A stretch of 47,658 nt of DNA from Spirogloea muscicola (GCA_009602725.1 WELB01000065.1:618695-666352); one strand, 5' to 3'; positions 1 through 14,600 are shown, counted from the stretch's first letter. Notes: generated by a model not told the origin, from the sequence alone. Numbers and translations are program-made.

Positions 1-139
1 GGCTGCAGCGGCGGGCTCCGGATCGGCCGCTCTGCCGCCGCAGCAGCGGCAGGACGCGAAGCGGCGCGGCAACGGCAGGCGAAGCAGGCAGCACCGCGCC
101 AGCGGCCGGAGCAAGGCTCCGCGGAGGGCCGGCCGACAT
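1..139 (-). CDS. 5' end of an unknown gene with transit-peptide-like N terminus (partial)
   Basis: On the minus strand an ATG at 139 opens a frame that stays open to the window edge (46 residues). The peptide begins MSAGPPRSLAPAAG and is rich in Ala, Pro, Arg, Ser and Leu with no acidic residue, the composition of a mitochondrial or chloroplast targeting peptide. The stretch is far more GC-rich than the sequence to its right, as is the case at the 5' ends of the recognised genes in this window. The gene would run leftwards out of the window, head away from GDH. A plus-strand ATG overlaps at 138 (56 codons) but encodes nothing recognisable. The function cannot be told. The call rests on composition and the open frame only. 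Confidence 0.4.
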   Translation of the reverse strand, partial: MSAGPPRSLAPAAGAVLPASPAVAAPLRVLPLLRRQSGRSGARRCS

Positions 140-628
140 GGTGGCCGGCGGCGGCGCAGCTCTGCTACCCATCGACTCAGATGATTTGGACTGGCAATCC
201 TCTCATCATAGGCTTTCCAATTTTTTAGATCCACTCAGACTTTGGTTTGATTCTGCCAGACGCCCAGCAGCCAGTATAGACAGTCCTCGTCTGGACAACC
301 GATGCTGACTTCCCTGCACCCCCGCTGTGGGATGAAGTGGCATGAAGTTGCATGCCTGTACTATTGTCGCGGATCCCATAGAGGCAACAGACTCTTTTGC
401 AGACAATGACTGAGCATCTCAAGGCATGGCGAGCTCATAGGCGAGCTTCCCCACTGCTTGTATCAGTAACTGTCTCTAGCTGTAGGTTCGTGACACTTCA
501 GAGCCGTAGTGACGGCTAGATTGCATCATCTGCAAATTTAGCCCACGCAATGCAAGCGCCGTTGGCTGCGATCCTGCTCTCAAACTGCTATTGTGCGGTC
601 GTGCACCGTGCAGTGGCGTGCCCTCTAT
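140..628. other. intergenic, no gene seen
   Basis: This is the interval between the GDH stop codon and the ATG of the leftward partial gene. The short open frames on both strands show no recognisable motif. It presumably holds the GDH 3' UTR and the neighbour's promoter. Confidence 0.5.
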
Positions 629-4729
<4,101 letters not shown>

Positions 4730-4944
4730 GGCGGCGGCGGCGGCGGTGGCTGCGGCGGTGGCGGCGGCGGCGGCGAGGGCGGCGGAATGGCAATGGGGAC
4801 GCGACGCTATCTGATTACTGGGTTTGGGGAGCTGGGGCTTCCCTGGGGGCCAGCCCGGGGGCTCCGTGCCACATGGGTGCCGTGGCCATTATTGCGGCCT
4901 CTGGGAGCGACTTGCGAAGCGCCGCGTGGCATCTTTGCCGCCTT

Positions 4945-4985
4945 GGCATCCGCTGATTGGGCGAGAAGATACCACGTGGCCCGTG
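4945..4985 (-). promoter_or_regulatory. G-box and CCAAT box upstream of GDH
   Basis: A CACGTG G-box lies at 4973-4978 and an inverted CCAAT (ATTGG) at 4956-4960, about 230-250 bp upstream of the GDH start codon. Both are common plant promoter elements (bZIP/bHLH and NF-Y sites). Short motifs like these can occur by chance, so a role in GDH regulation is only suggested. Confidence 0.3.
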
Positions 4986-5084
4986 ACGTTCCCACAGCTG
5001 CCGTGGTGGGCGAACTTGAAGGTGCATCAGGAGTGATGGAGGGCCTGCGTGGCAACTGCAGAAGAAAGAAAGTGCGTGCCCATA

Positions 5085-5345
5085 GAGAAGAGGGGCTGGC
5101 AAAGGGGAAGGGCTCGCCCATTGAGGAGATATGGTATGGGCTGGAACAGCCAGCCCCAAAAAAGGAATGAACAAAGTACCAGAAGGGGGCTAGGCGAAGC
5201 ACTAAGGAAGACAAGCACAAAAAGAAGAAAGTGCTCGCCCACAGAGAAGAGGGCTGGCAAAGCCAGCCCAAAAAACAGTGGACAATGTCCAAAGCCAAAA
5301 AGAAAGAGGTGCCGAAAAAGGACTAAGCTACCAAACACGACAACA
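5085..5345 (+). repeat. hairpin short repeat, two copies
   Basis: Two neighbouring copies of the family occur here. The common parts are GTGCTCGCCCA, GAGAAGAGGGGCTGG, a short loop, CCAGCCC, an A-run and GAATGAACAAAG or a variant of it. GGGCTGG and CCAGCCC are complementary and would form a stem with a 3-6 nt loop. In the second copy the stem is GGGCTGGCAAAGCCAGCCC at about 5252-5270. Confidence 0.75.
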
Positions 5346-5351
5346 TACTAG

Positions 5352-5400
5352 GGAAGCTCAGTACCCGCGAGTGAGCAACATCAGGTCAGAGTAGCTCGAT
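5352..5400 (+). repeat. tRNA-like repeat segment
   Basis: CTCAGTACCCGCGAGTGAGCA and the following bases match the CTCAGTAACCACGAGTCAGCA segment found at 24950 and 33885, which is part of the proposed tRNA-derived short interspersed element. It sits next to hairpin repeats. Confidence 0.45.
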
Positions 5401-5455
5401 GCAGGGAAGGAGGCACTCCGCTGAGACCCGGAGGCGGCGGCCAGAAAGAAAGGGC

Positions 5456-5579
5456 TCGCCCATTGAGGATAGGGGCTGGACAAGCCAGCCCAAAAAAGAA
5501 TGAACAAAGAACGAGAAGGGGGCCAGAGGAAGCCAGAGGAAGCGCTAAGAAACCAAAGCACACAAAGAAAGAAAGCAGC
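5456..5579 (+). repeat. hairpin short repeat, identical to 7236-7359
   Basis: A 124-bp stretch is identical by eye to 7236-7359. It starts TCGCCCATTGAGGATAGGGG, carries the GGGCTGG/CCAGCCC hairpin and ends in an AAAG-rich tail. Full identity over 124 bp of non-coding DNA implies a recent copying event. Confidence 0.9.
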
Positions 5580-5620
5580 TACAANAGGTCCATGGCCCGG
5601 GCGCTGCACCTTCGTGCCGG

Positions 5621-5717
5621 CAGAGCCCTCGCTGCTGCCTCTGGCTCTGGCCAGGGGACCCACTTCCAGGAGCCCAGCATCTCTGATCTGCGGCTGCTTA
5701 GCAGGGGTTACTGAGTG
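5621..5717 (-). repeat. interspersed repeat, near-identical to 7892-7988
   Basis: This 97-bp segment differs from 7892-7988 at two positions. It includes the GGCTGCTTAGCAGGGGTTACTGAG motif, which is the reverse of the tRNA-like segment. It is followed by TTAGCGCTTCCCCTGGCCCC, the other end of the hairpin family, so the two repeat parts appear to belong to one element. Confidence 0.85.
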
Positions 5718-5924
5718 TCTCGTAGCAGCTTTGTTTCTGTTACTTAGCGCTTCCCCTGGCCCCAACAAGAGCACGGCCCGCGGGCGAGTGGACGGCATGA
5801 GCTAGGGAGCGTTGAAGCGACACGGAGAGCCGCATCCGGAAGACCTGGGCCAGGGAGCTAGGGAGCATATCTGTCATTCTTGCGACGACGAGTGTTGGCC
5901 TGTTCGAGCGCTCAGGCTCATGCT

Positions 5925-6180
5925 TCGCACCAGAAAGCTGGGCGAGCTTTACTTGGTGGTAAAGAAGGTGCTCGCCCATTGAGAAGAGGGGCTGGCAAAG
6001 CCATCCCAAAAAGAATGGACAATGTTCAAAGCCAAAGAAAAGGGCTTCGAATATGCCATCTGGTGTTCAGGCATCGACTAGCGACCTTTACGTATTGACA
6101 CGTGGATACTGAGCGGGTCAATCTGCAAAGGATGATTTACTTCATTGGATGTGCTTGCCTTTGTACTTGGATCTTTTTGC
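5925..6180. repeat. mosaic of hairpin repeat and tRNA-like repeat
   Basis: 5960-6030 carries GTGCTCGCCCATTGAGAAG and the hairpin GGGCTGGCAAAGCCATCCC. From 6060 to 6180, on the opposite strand, lies a diverged copy of the tRNA-like element (TACTGAGCGGGTC, then GTGCTTGCCTTTGTACTTGG), matching 22205-22320. Confidence 0.6.
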
Positions 6181-6392
6181 CCTCGTTTGTTCAGATACAC
6201 AATACTTCTCTTACACGTCCTTTGAGAAGCAGCTTCTGAATCTAATGGCCCCCCTGGACTTATGCTGTGCACATGCTGGTGCGAAATCAAAGCAGCAGTT
6301 AAGTAAGCGAGTGGCTACTCTATTGTCATCACAGCGGCTTCGGTTTTATATACTGCTTGACGGGCTTTTACCAAGTTCTCCACGTCGTCTAA

Positions 6393-6887
6393 GGGCCAAT
6401 TAGACCGGGACGGACGGACGGACGCTGGCGTCCGCCCCGTTGGGTGGGTGGACGCGGCCACGGAGGCCGAGGCCGCCTGCCCGTGCAGGACCGTATTTGA
6501 AATCTCGTGTATTGGATATTGGGGGGTGGAGGCTGTCCCTTTCTCTGCCTGAACAATGTATTGGCTTGAATTGGCCTCCCTTTCAATTCATGCGCCCCGC
6601 GCGCCTTCTCTCTCGGGCAGGCCGAAGAGGGCCGACAAGGGAGGGGGGGGGGGTGGGACGGAAATGGGGCCTCCTCGGGAAGTGGGCCCAGTTCCGTCCG
6701 CCCTCGTGGCAAACGCGCGCGTTTCTTCTTAACGCGCCCCAAAAGCCGTCCTAGTCAGCGCGGATGTGGCGCCTCCGTGGCGCGCGTCCCGCGTCCGGGC
6801 GCGCAAGGTGTGTACAGCACGGGCGTTCCAGACACCGCGCGACACGTACCCCTCCGTCCGTCCGTCCGTCCCGGTGTAAATCGGCCC
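6393..6887. mobile_element. PIF/Harbinger-like MITE (Tourist type), 495 bp
   Basis: The ends are inverted repeats. The left end starts GGGCCAATTAGACCGGGACG; the right end, read inward, starts GGGCCGATTTACACCGGGAC. Both continue into GGACGGACGGACG, giving arms of about 32 bp with one indel and a few mismatches. A TAA trinucleotide flanks both sides (6390-6392 and 6888-6890), fitting the TWA target-site duplication of PIF/Harbinger transposons. No transposase frame lies inside, so it is non-autonomous. The interior contains a module (6545-6614) that also occurs at 10115-10184 and 22131-22200 outside any such inverted repeats. Confidence 0.75.
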
Positions 6888-7142
6888 TAAAAAAGGTTGT
6901 CATTGGGGGTGTATCAGCACCCGAATTCCTCATACAGATCATTCAATCTGATTTCGTGTATGGCATTCAGCAGCATCGTCCTGATGGGCTTTGCGGAGGA
7001 ATATTTCTGTTCGTTGGCCGTGGTTGAGCATTTCGCCACCGCTCGTCATGATGGGCCAATAAATCTTTGTGGCCTCGCGATAATCTCCCTGAGTGAGTAG
7101 GGCAGGAAAAGTGAGTGGGGCAGGAATAAGAAAGGGCTCGCC

Positions 7143-7329
7143 CTTAGCGCTTCCCCTGGCCCCCTTCTCGTACTCTGTTCATTCTTTTTCGGGCTGGTTG
7201 TTCCAGCCCCTATTCTCAATGGGCGAGCACTTTCTTCGCCCATTGAGGATAGGGGCTGGACAAGCCAGCCCAAAAAAGAATGAACAAAGAACGAGAAGGG
7301 GGCCAGAGGAAGCCAGAGGAAGCGCTAAG
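7143..7329. repeat. long inverted repeat of two hairpin repeats
   Basis: Two copies lie tail to tail. The left arm is about 7143-7226 and the right arm about 7236-7329, with a spacer of about 10 bp (GCACTTTCTT). The arms pair over roughly 85 bp, e.g. GTTCATTCTTTTT at 7178-7190 against AAAAAAGAATGAAC on the right. A transcript would fold into a long hairpin in which each arm has its own small hairpin. The right arm is the one identical to 5456-5579. Confidence 0.85.
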
Positions 7330-7749
7330 AAACCAAAGCACACAAAGAAAGAAAGCAGCAAAGCCAGCCCAAAAACAATGGACAATAAGCCTGACGGGCA
7401 AGCCGCAAAGGGCAAGCGCATTAACATGAACCGAAGGGGCCGGGGAAAACTACGTACACCATCTGCTGCTAAAACATGAAGTGGCTCCCCCAAAGGGGCC
7501 AAGTGCTGTAAACAGCCAGCCCGACGACGAATTGACGAGGTCCGAAGGGGCATTCAGTAACCACAAATCCGCACGTAGTTGCCGTGGTCGGCGTGCACGA
7601 ATGCCCTCCTTTCAGGGTGATAGCTTCCCGGCAGCTAGTCTGTCGGATTTGAGGCTCCTCACTCGTACTTATTGAGTGATCCATCCTCCCCCTGTTTTAC
7701 CATTGCATCCTCAGGCCCCTTTGTAGCTGCTCACCGCTCTTAGACCCCT

Positions 7750-8150
7750 CTGAACCTTTGTGAATTCTTTTTGGGCTGGCTTTTCGCAGCCCTTGCCCCC
7801 ATTGGGAGTGCCACTTCCTCTCCTGCTCCGCCTCCGAGGAGGCGTGGCTGTGGCCGCAATGGGCTTCCGGAGATGTGTCACGGAAAGCTCACAGAGCCCT
7901 GGCTGCTGCCTCTGGCTCTGGCCAGGGGACCCACTTCCAGGAGCCTAGCATCTCTGATCTGCGGCTGCTTAGCAGGGGTTACTGAGTGATTCGTAGCTGC
8001 AGGGGTTACTGAGTGATTCGTAGCTGCTTTGTTTTTTCTTGTGCTTGTATTTCTTAGCGCTTCCCCTGGCCCCCCTTCACGTACTTTGTTCATTCTTTTT
8101 TGGGCTGGCTTTTCCAGCCCCTATCCTCAATGGGCGAGCACTTGCTTCTT
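7750..8150 (-). repeat. composite interspersed repeat with 27-bp tandem duplication
   Basis: Read on the minus strand, this holds a full-looking element: the GTGCTCGCCCA head, GGGCTGGAAAAGCCAGCCC hairpin, AAAAAAGAATGAACAAAGTA, GCGCTAAG, then CTCAGTAACCCCTGC and the tail shared with 5621-5717. A 27-bp unit (GCAGGGGTTACTGAGTGATT...) is tandemly duplicated at 7972-7998 and 7999-8025. A second hairpin copy lies at about 7765-7800. Confidence 0.75.
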
Positions 8151-9250
8151 TGCAACCTCCCTGCCAGTCACTCTGTTAGCCCCGTCTTCATTCTGCTCCG
8201 GCGCACGGCCGCCGCCCCCAGCGCCCCCAACCCCGTTGGCATGCTTCCTCCACTGTGCCGGCGGCGGGGCGCGCGAGTTCGGCCCGCTGTGGCGGCCGCG
8301 CAGACGTCGCCTGGCCTACCTCGGGGGCGCCAGCTCGGCGGCACGCGAGGCGGACGCCGCCGAGTATTGAAGCTCTTACTGCCTCTGCCCCAGCTTCCTC
8401 CGGAGCTGCCACCACCGCTGCCTCTGCCGGGATGGACATGCCAGGGCCTCTCCTCCCTACGGCGAACCCCACTGCTTGTGCGCTCACTCGAATATGTATC
8501 TCGAGGTGGACCTAGCGCTTGCAATCACAACTTGCTCTGCTGATGCGCCACTACCCGAAGCAAACAGAGTTAGGTACTGAGAGGTCCTAGAGTCGCATGG
8601 GGCCCACCAGCGTAGAGAAGGTGTTGGTCGCTGGGGTGGACGTCCAGGCAGGAGCTTGTATGTCTTGCTCGGGCAATGGCTTCTGCATGAAATGGCTCGC
8701 CTGTCAGGCACGGGCAATTGCTCCCGTAGCTGCTTCATTCTGGAGGGCCTGCAAGCCCGGCAGATGCAGAGTGCCGCTTCGCTTGCGCCGGGCTCCACAC
8801 CCAGGATGCCGAGCGCGTGAAGGTGATGCCAGTCCCACCACACCCACCATGTCGGCGGCTTCGCTGCGTGCAGCTCGGTGAGGGCCAAGTGGTTGGCACA
8901 GGAGCAGGTGCAGACGAGAGCTTTGCCATTTGCACATGGCGGCTACAGTCGGCGTGGGCTGGCCTACATTGAGGAGGGCGGGTGGCGAGGTGGTGGAGGT
9001 GGAGAGTCTCATTGGAAAGGGCACGGACACTACTGGCCGAATAATAAGCTGCAGGTCATGCGTGAGAGGCCTCCAGGGGGCACCAGTCGTCCACCGCAGT
9101 GCTCGAGAGCCCCCAGAGCACCTGTTTGCAATGCGGTAGGCGGGCGGTGGGGCATGGCGGCCGTGGGGTCTCCTTGTTCTGGCAATCCGTGCACAATCAG
9201 AGAGAACTCGGCTGCTGATATTAAGTGGTGGCTGTGAACAGCCGAGTACA
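8151..9250. other. unassigned region with GC-rich island
   Basis: About 8180-8440 is as GC-rich as the 5' ends of the real genes in this window, and frames of about 90-150 codons exist on both strands up to 9240. None carries a recognisable motif, and no consistent set of exons could be built. It may be the start of an unrecognised gene, a decayed gene, or only a GC-rich repeat. Confidence 0.4.
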
Positions 9251-9924
9251 ATTGTTGTAGGGGGTGTGATGGATGGCCAAAGGTGCCAAACACGAAGGCA
9301 AGCGGGGGAGAGAAGTTACCAACTCTAATTATCAAGGGAGGCCGATTACCAGCCCAAGAAGGAATGGACAAGGTCGGAAGGGGCTGGATGCAGCCCGCAG
9401 CAGCACCAAGGGCACGGCGAAGTGGGGAAGCCGACGGCTTGAGCCTATCCCGGCCCTGCCCACCTCTCCTCTCTGCTCTAGGCTGGCTTTTCCACACGAA
9501 GGAGAAGACAAAAGAATACAGCTCTTCCCAATTGACAACATGCACTTACTTACTAGAGGTTGGAGGGAAAGCTCCTTCTCTCCTCACCTTCGCCTTCAGC
9601 CCCCATAGGGCTCTGCTTTGTGGAGTCGCTTTCTTTGCACTGCTTTTGCCTGCACAATGAGATTAGCATCAAGGGTCAGCCTGACGTTGACCTCCCTTCC
9701 TGCGCACAGAGCACCTTCTCTCTTACCTCTTACGCGCCCCAGGAACAGGGCTTTCGCATTCCGCTTGTGTAGCCTCATTTCTCTGCATCAGCTTTTGCCT
9801 GAACTCTGCATTGCTTACTTTGGCCTCCCTTTCTCCCACTCGCAGCTGCTGACTTGGGATTGCAGGGCAGGCACCCATGCTTCTCATGCTGGATACGCCC
9901 GCTTCTCCGGCTGATTTGAACCTT

Positions 9925-10200
9925 CTCTTGTTCATTCTTTTGTGGGCCCGCTTGTCACAGCCCTCGCACCTTCTGCTTTTGCTAAACCCTACACCGCTGA
10001 CATCATAAACCCTAAACATTCTGGGAGAGCCACTACCTCACAGCCTTTTTGCCTTGCATTCTTGTCGGGCTGGCCTCTGCCAGCCCCTCTTCTCTATGGG
10101 CGCGCACTGCATTTTCTGTCTGAACAATGTATTGGCTTGAATTGGCCTCGCTTTCATTTCATGCGCACCGCGCGCCTTCTCTCTGTGGGCGCGCACCACC
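9925..10200 (-). repeat. hairpin repeat plus shared 70-bp module
   Basis: Degenerate hairpin copies lie at about 9930-9975 and 10055-10105 (GGGCTGGCCTCTGCCAGCCCC). These are followed by a 70-bp module at 10115-10184 that starts CTGTCTGAACAATGTATTGG and ends in CGCGCGCCTTCTC. The module is shared with the MITE interior and with 22131-22200. Confidence 0.7.
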
Positions 10201-10387
10201 TTGGGGAAGAGCTGTTTCCTCGATGTACGCCTGTCGATGGAGGGCCTGAGCACGAAGGCGAGCTCCATCACTCAATACCCCCACTACTGTAACCTCGTTG
10301 GGCCGGCCTCGCACAGCCATCGGCTCTGAACTGCAGGTTACTATCTCCCGGCTTCGCCGACGCCCCCGCGGCACCGGCGCCGCCGCC

Positions 10388-11058
10388 ATGGCCGCCCCCG
10401 CCGCGCGCCGCGCCGCCGCCNNNNNNNNNNNNNNNNNNNNNNNNNNNNNNNNNNNNNNNNNNNNNNNNNNNNNNNNNNNNNNNNNNNNNNNNNNNNNNNN
10501 NNNNNNCCGCCGCCGCCTCGCGGCGCCCGCGCGCTCCACGGGGGCGCGCCGCGGCAGTCCGGCTACGGCGGGGTGAGCCGCCTCTCCTGCTCGCGAGCAC
10601 AGCAGGCCACTGGCGGGCTGGCGGCAGGCCTGGCCTTCGCCCGAGCGCTGCCAGCTGCGGGCTGTCACCCTGACTGCCGTGCTCCTCCTGACCCGACGTG
10701 GGTGATGGGCTGTGTGGTCAGGAGCCGGAGTACCTTCACGCGTACCACATGTACGACCCCCAGTCGGTGAGAGCCACAGCCCTGACGATCCAAGGACCAG
10801 CCAGCGCGGTCACTGGCTGGCTGTCGTCCAGCCTCACGCTCCTACGGAACCACTTGGGCGATGACGCGGATCCTTTGCACTTGAGCAGCCTGGCCCGTGT
10901 CTCCCCTGACCGACACATTGCGCTCCCGCTTTCCTTCTGGACTGCAGATGAAGAACAGGAAGCTCAAGCTTGGCCTCTTTGTCTTTGGCGGTGTCGCTTT
11001 CGGCATTGGCGTGCCCATCTTTGCCGTCTTCCATGCGCAGAGCAAGGTGGCTACCTGA
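10388..11058 (+). CDS. COX7C-like small mitochondrial inner-membrane protein, 3 exons with a gap
   Basis: Three exons are proposed: 10388-10572 (interrupted by 86 Ns), 10722-10766 and 10948-11058. Exon 1 starts MAAPAARRAAA and ends SGYGG before GTGAGC, exon 2 encodes EPEYLHAYHMYDPQS, and exon 3 encodes MKNRKLKLGL followed by one hydrophobic span ending AVFHAQSKVAT. All junctions are phase 0. A short basic segment, a single Gly-rich membrane span and a 'P(I/F)FAV.H' end resemble cytochrome c oxidase subunit 7C, a subunit of respiratory complex IV. The Arg/Ala-rich first exon would serve as the presequence. The assignment rests on the overall pattern; another small inner-membrane protein is possible. 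The true exon 1 length is unknown. Confidence 0.5.
10421..10506. other. assembly gap (86 N) in GC-rich first exon
   Basis: A run of Ns is flanked by GCC/CGC repeats on both sides. The missing bases lie inside the first exon of the COX7C-like gene, so its reading frame across the gap cannot be checked. Confidence 0.95.
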
Positions 11059-11621
11059 GCTGGGGAGATGAGCATCAGCTGAAGCGTGATTATAGCGATA
11101 CGAACGTGGAACTGTCTAGTGCGGGTGGGTGACAATGTGCTGTCAGTGCTGGACGTAGCTCCACAAGCTGCAATACTTACTTGGACCACCAGAGTGGGTT
11201 GATCGTTGTTACTACGGACGAGAGGAGGAAGCATTTGTCACATCCACCACATGTTCAGTAGCACGAGGTTGTAACCTTGTCGAGATCCTGTGCCCCCCTA
11301 GCTCACATCAAGGAGCAGGCAAATGTGTGACGATCTTGAGCAGCGGCTCAGGGCCTTGCCACCAAATTGGTGGTAATCTTGAAGTTTGGAGGTTCGCTTC
11401 CAGCTCAAATGTGACCTCAAGGACGAGAGATTGCAAGGGTCTCGCTCTGTGCAACTGACTATCGATTGTCAAACAATCTTCAGAACGGCAAAAGAATAAT
11501 CAGCTGCTGAGTTGGTAGCCACAGCAATGAATGAAAGAATGGATGGCGAGTTGACTACATGGAGCCCGAGTTACTCTAACAACAGTGGATCAGCGCTGAG
11601 CAACTACACTGAGATGACAAG
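11059..11621. other. convergent intergenic interval
   Basis: This is the 3' space between the COX7C-like gene (+) and UTP15 (-). No gene or recognised repeat is seen. Confidence 0.5.
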
Positions 11622-14600
11622 CTAAGATGAGCTGGCGATTGAAGCTTGCAGAAGGGTCTGCAGGAGTCCTTGTAGTGACACCAGTGACTGCTGGAGCCGA
11701 ACTTCCACAAGTACACACTCTCGCAGCAATGCCAACTGCAATGCAGTCATCGTTTTGAGTAATGAGCACGGTGCATGGCATGAAAGCAGGCCATTGATGT
11801 CTAAGATTCCAGAACAGTGCGAGCATTGACAAACCAGCCAAGCCAACTGCATACAGCTTACATGCAGATTAATCAAGCTGCATGCACATGGTCACCTGAT
11901 GATCAGTAGCAGCGGACAGACCAACTGCACTTCTGTACATGTCAAGAATCCTGTTGGCCACCTGCACTAGCAGTGTGCTGTGCCTTGGTACAGCAATATA
12001 CCTAGCACGTCAGAGGAGGCACTGTCAGCAGCATATTCACACCTTACAAGCAAGGCTGGGTAATTGACATCTTGCAACCAAGGCTGCGTAACGATGGGTA
12101 GTAGGGCAGAGGGGGGATGAACAGCAGGCCAGTGACTTCCACTCTTATATGCTCAACAATGCAACATCTGCATCTCTGAAGTGGTGACAAGTAAGTCCTC
12201 ATCTCATGTTAAGGCACATTCAAGCATCAAAGCTAGGCCCTTCTGTGCCAAATGTACAACACAACACAGGTAGCACAACGACCCTTCTGTGCCACTAATT
12301 GACGGCGTTAGACAGGCTTGCACACAGGGATGGGGCCTACTTGACCAGGAAGCGGAGCAGGGGCTCCAAGCTTGTCTCATCTCTCCCGGACAATGCTGCA
12401 AGGAGGCCTCGTCTGGCTATGAGCTCTTCCATGACCGCAATTACCACCTGCAACAACGTCAATGACAACGATGCACTGCTGTTTTGAGCATTCTAGGTGC
12501 GCTTACCCAGTCACCCAATGTGGATGGATGTAGAGCTTATACACAAGCAGCCAAGGATCTGGAGGAGAGGCCCAAACCTCTGCTCGGCCTGTGCGGAGGC
12601 TGACAGTCAGTGCATCCGCATATCGAAAACGACGAAGCAAGCGGTCATGCGGGGCCAAGTGCACCCGCTTTCTCTGCGCCACTAAGTAGTCTTCCGCCTG
12701 GAGGCAACAATACATCAATCAGCTTCCAAGCTCTCATGTGGTTCCCTTGCTTCTCCCTTGATTCACTCGGAATTGTCGGATCCCTACTGACAGCGGCTCT
12801 GTCTAAGCGCATGCCAGAATTTGTTGTCTTGCTACGAGTGAAAGTCAGGAGACAACCGTGATGCGCCTTCACAGGGCTTGTTGTGCTGGCACATATATCG
12901 GCACCCTAGTAGAATATGGCATTTCAGTAAGTGCAGATACTTTGTATGCATGTGCGAGCCTGTACCGCTGCTTTTTCGCTTTTGCCTCTGACAAAGTAGC
13001 GGTACGTGTTGGCTTGGAGAGGCCTCTTCCGAGGAGCCCGCGTCTTTGTCTTGAGGCCTGGCAAACCAGCCAAGAGCTTGCTGCTCCTTGCCCGAGATAC
13101 TCCTTCCAATTGGGAACGCCGCTGCCGGACTGATAAGAGTCCAGTAGCCATCCCCACGGCTAGAGTTGTGCAGTCTTGGGAGATGCCCATGGAGAGTATA
13201 GGACTGGCGTATTTGGACGCATGCTTTACCTAGAGTTGGGAAGGTGATCCTCAGGAGGTGGACATACATGCGGCCTGCGCATATTGCATTGCTGAAATAC
13301 GTCTCTGCTTGATGTTACAAGTGTAGAGAGTTCCTTCACTAAGGCTGAATGCATGTACCTCAGTATGTTTCCCTGCAACATGGCCGCAAGTCCTGAGGGC
13401 ATACCTGGAAAGAGTCCAGGTCATAGACCTTGACATGCTGATCAAGCGATGCAGTAAGCAGCCGAGGAGTGGCTGCTCTGTTGGCAGGCCCCGCGCTCAC
13501 TGAGGCAGACATGCAGATGGACGTTACGGTCTTCTGGTGGTTGTCAAGCCTCTGCAAGAGCCTACCTCCACCCAGGATGTCCCAGAGAGCCACCGAGGTT
13601 CCTCCTGCACACAATGTCATTGATAGTCGGGCATTATTGCTTCTGCCTGTGCAGGTGGTAATGACATGCCACCGGAGGAAGTAGCCCAACCAATCATATC
13701 CTGCTCTGGAAGGCAGCTCATGACTTGGCACTAAAGTCAGCAGGCTTCCGCACATTGTGCTTTGGTCTGCAAAACGTATTGGTACAGTGAAGGTCGTCAC
13801 AGTGTGAGCTTATAGCTAAGTTCTCTTCAGAAGCAGACATCTACCTGCACTTGCCAGGATGCCTCCAGTAGGGAAAAACGTAACGGCCTCCACTGCCCTC
13901 CCATGCTGCATGCTTTGCACATTGCACGTCAGCAATGCACTGCCAGGGATGCATGAAGTGCGCACTACTGCACCTTGACTTTTGTGATTGGACTCTCTTC
14001 TGAAAGGCTTGCAGGCCTGACCAGGCCCCTTCGTTTGCTCTAAGCGCCTATTAAGCAGTGCCGATGTCGAGCTCCAGTCTGACCTGTAGCAGCAGCACAC
14101 ACTTCCCACTCCGGAGGTCCCACAAGCGTACGCTGTGATCATAAGAGCCAGTAGCCCTGCAGGTTCGACAGGCACACCACGTGAAAATTTTATTGCTTTC
14201 GCCAGCGCAATATGGTCATGACGGATAGCGCCTGGTAGCATTGGGCCGCGCACCTGCTAAAGTAATGGGACAAGCTGGGGTTCACCAGACATTGTAGTCC
14301 ACGGGGCTTGGTGCTCCGCTGCGCACGTAGTCAGTGTGCTCCCCCATATTCAGGACTTGCTCCTGTCAGTACAGTCAGCTATGAGCACTGAGGGGAAGAC
14401 AACCAGCAAATGGAGCCACGAGATCAAGACTGTGCACCAAGCCAGCAGTCGCCGGCGTGACTAAGGAGGGGGACGCTAGCTCCAGGATGTGCAGACACAG
14501 CGTTGTGAATGCCGACCGTGCAAGGGCACAGCACAACCCTGCTCGCACTTGCCGCCTTCCCTTGCTTGTATACGACATCGTGGCAAGACTGAGTGCTGCC

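Larger units (their letters stand above)
4730..10387. other. 5.7-kb gene-poor, repeat-rich block
   Basis: This is the interval between the divergent GDH (-) and COX7C-like (+) genes. It holds many copies of the interspersed repeats annotated separately, a MITE, and a GC-rich island at about 8180-8440. No spliced or unspliced protein could be assembled. Many small frames translate the repeats as strings such as QPLFSMGEH, which are repeat translations and not protein domains. Confidence 0.7.

Noticed and set aside
138-308. Plus-strand 56-codon frame MVAGGGAALLPIDSDDLDW...
   Set aside because: The ATG overlaps the minus-strand ATG in a palindromic CATG. The peptide has no recognised motif and no clear continuing exon; the minus-strand reading fits the GC island better.
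7046-7553. Several frames encoding similar peptides (e.g. QPLFSMGEH, FGLACPAPILNGR) at many places
   Set aside because: These are translations of the hairpin repeat in different frames and strands. Their similarity reflects DNA repeats, not a protein family.
5085-8150. Possible CRISPR-like array because of clustered repeats
   Set aside because: The repeats differ in length, strand and spacing and the host is a eukaryote. There are no regular spacers.
8484-9030. Minus-strand frames of 108-134 codons considered as exons of an enzyme gene
   Set aside because: No motif or consistent splice-joined protein could be found, so only an unassigned region is listed.
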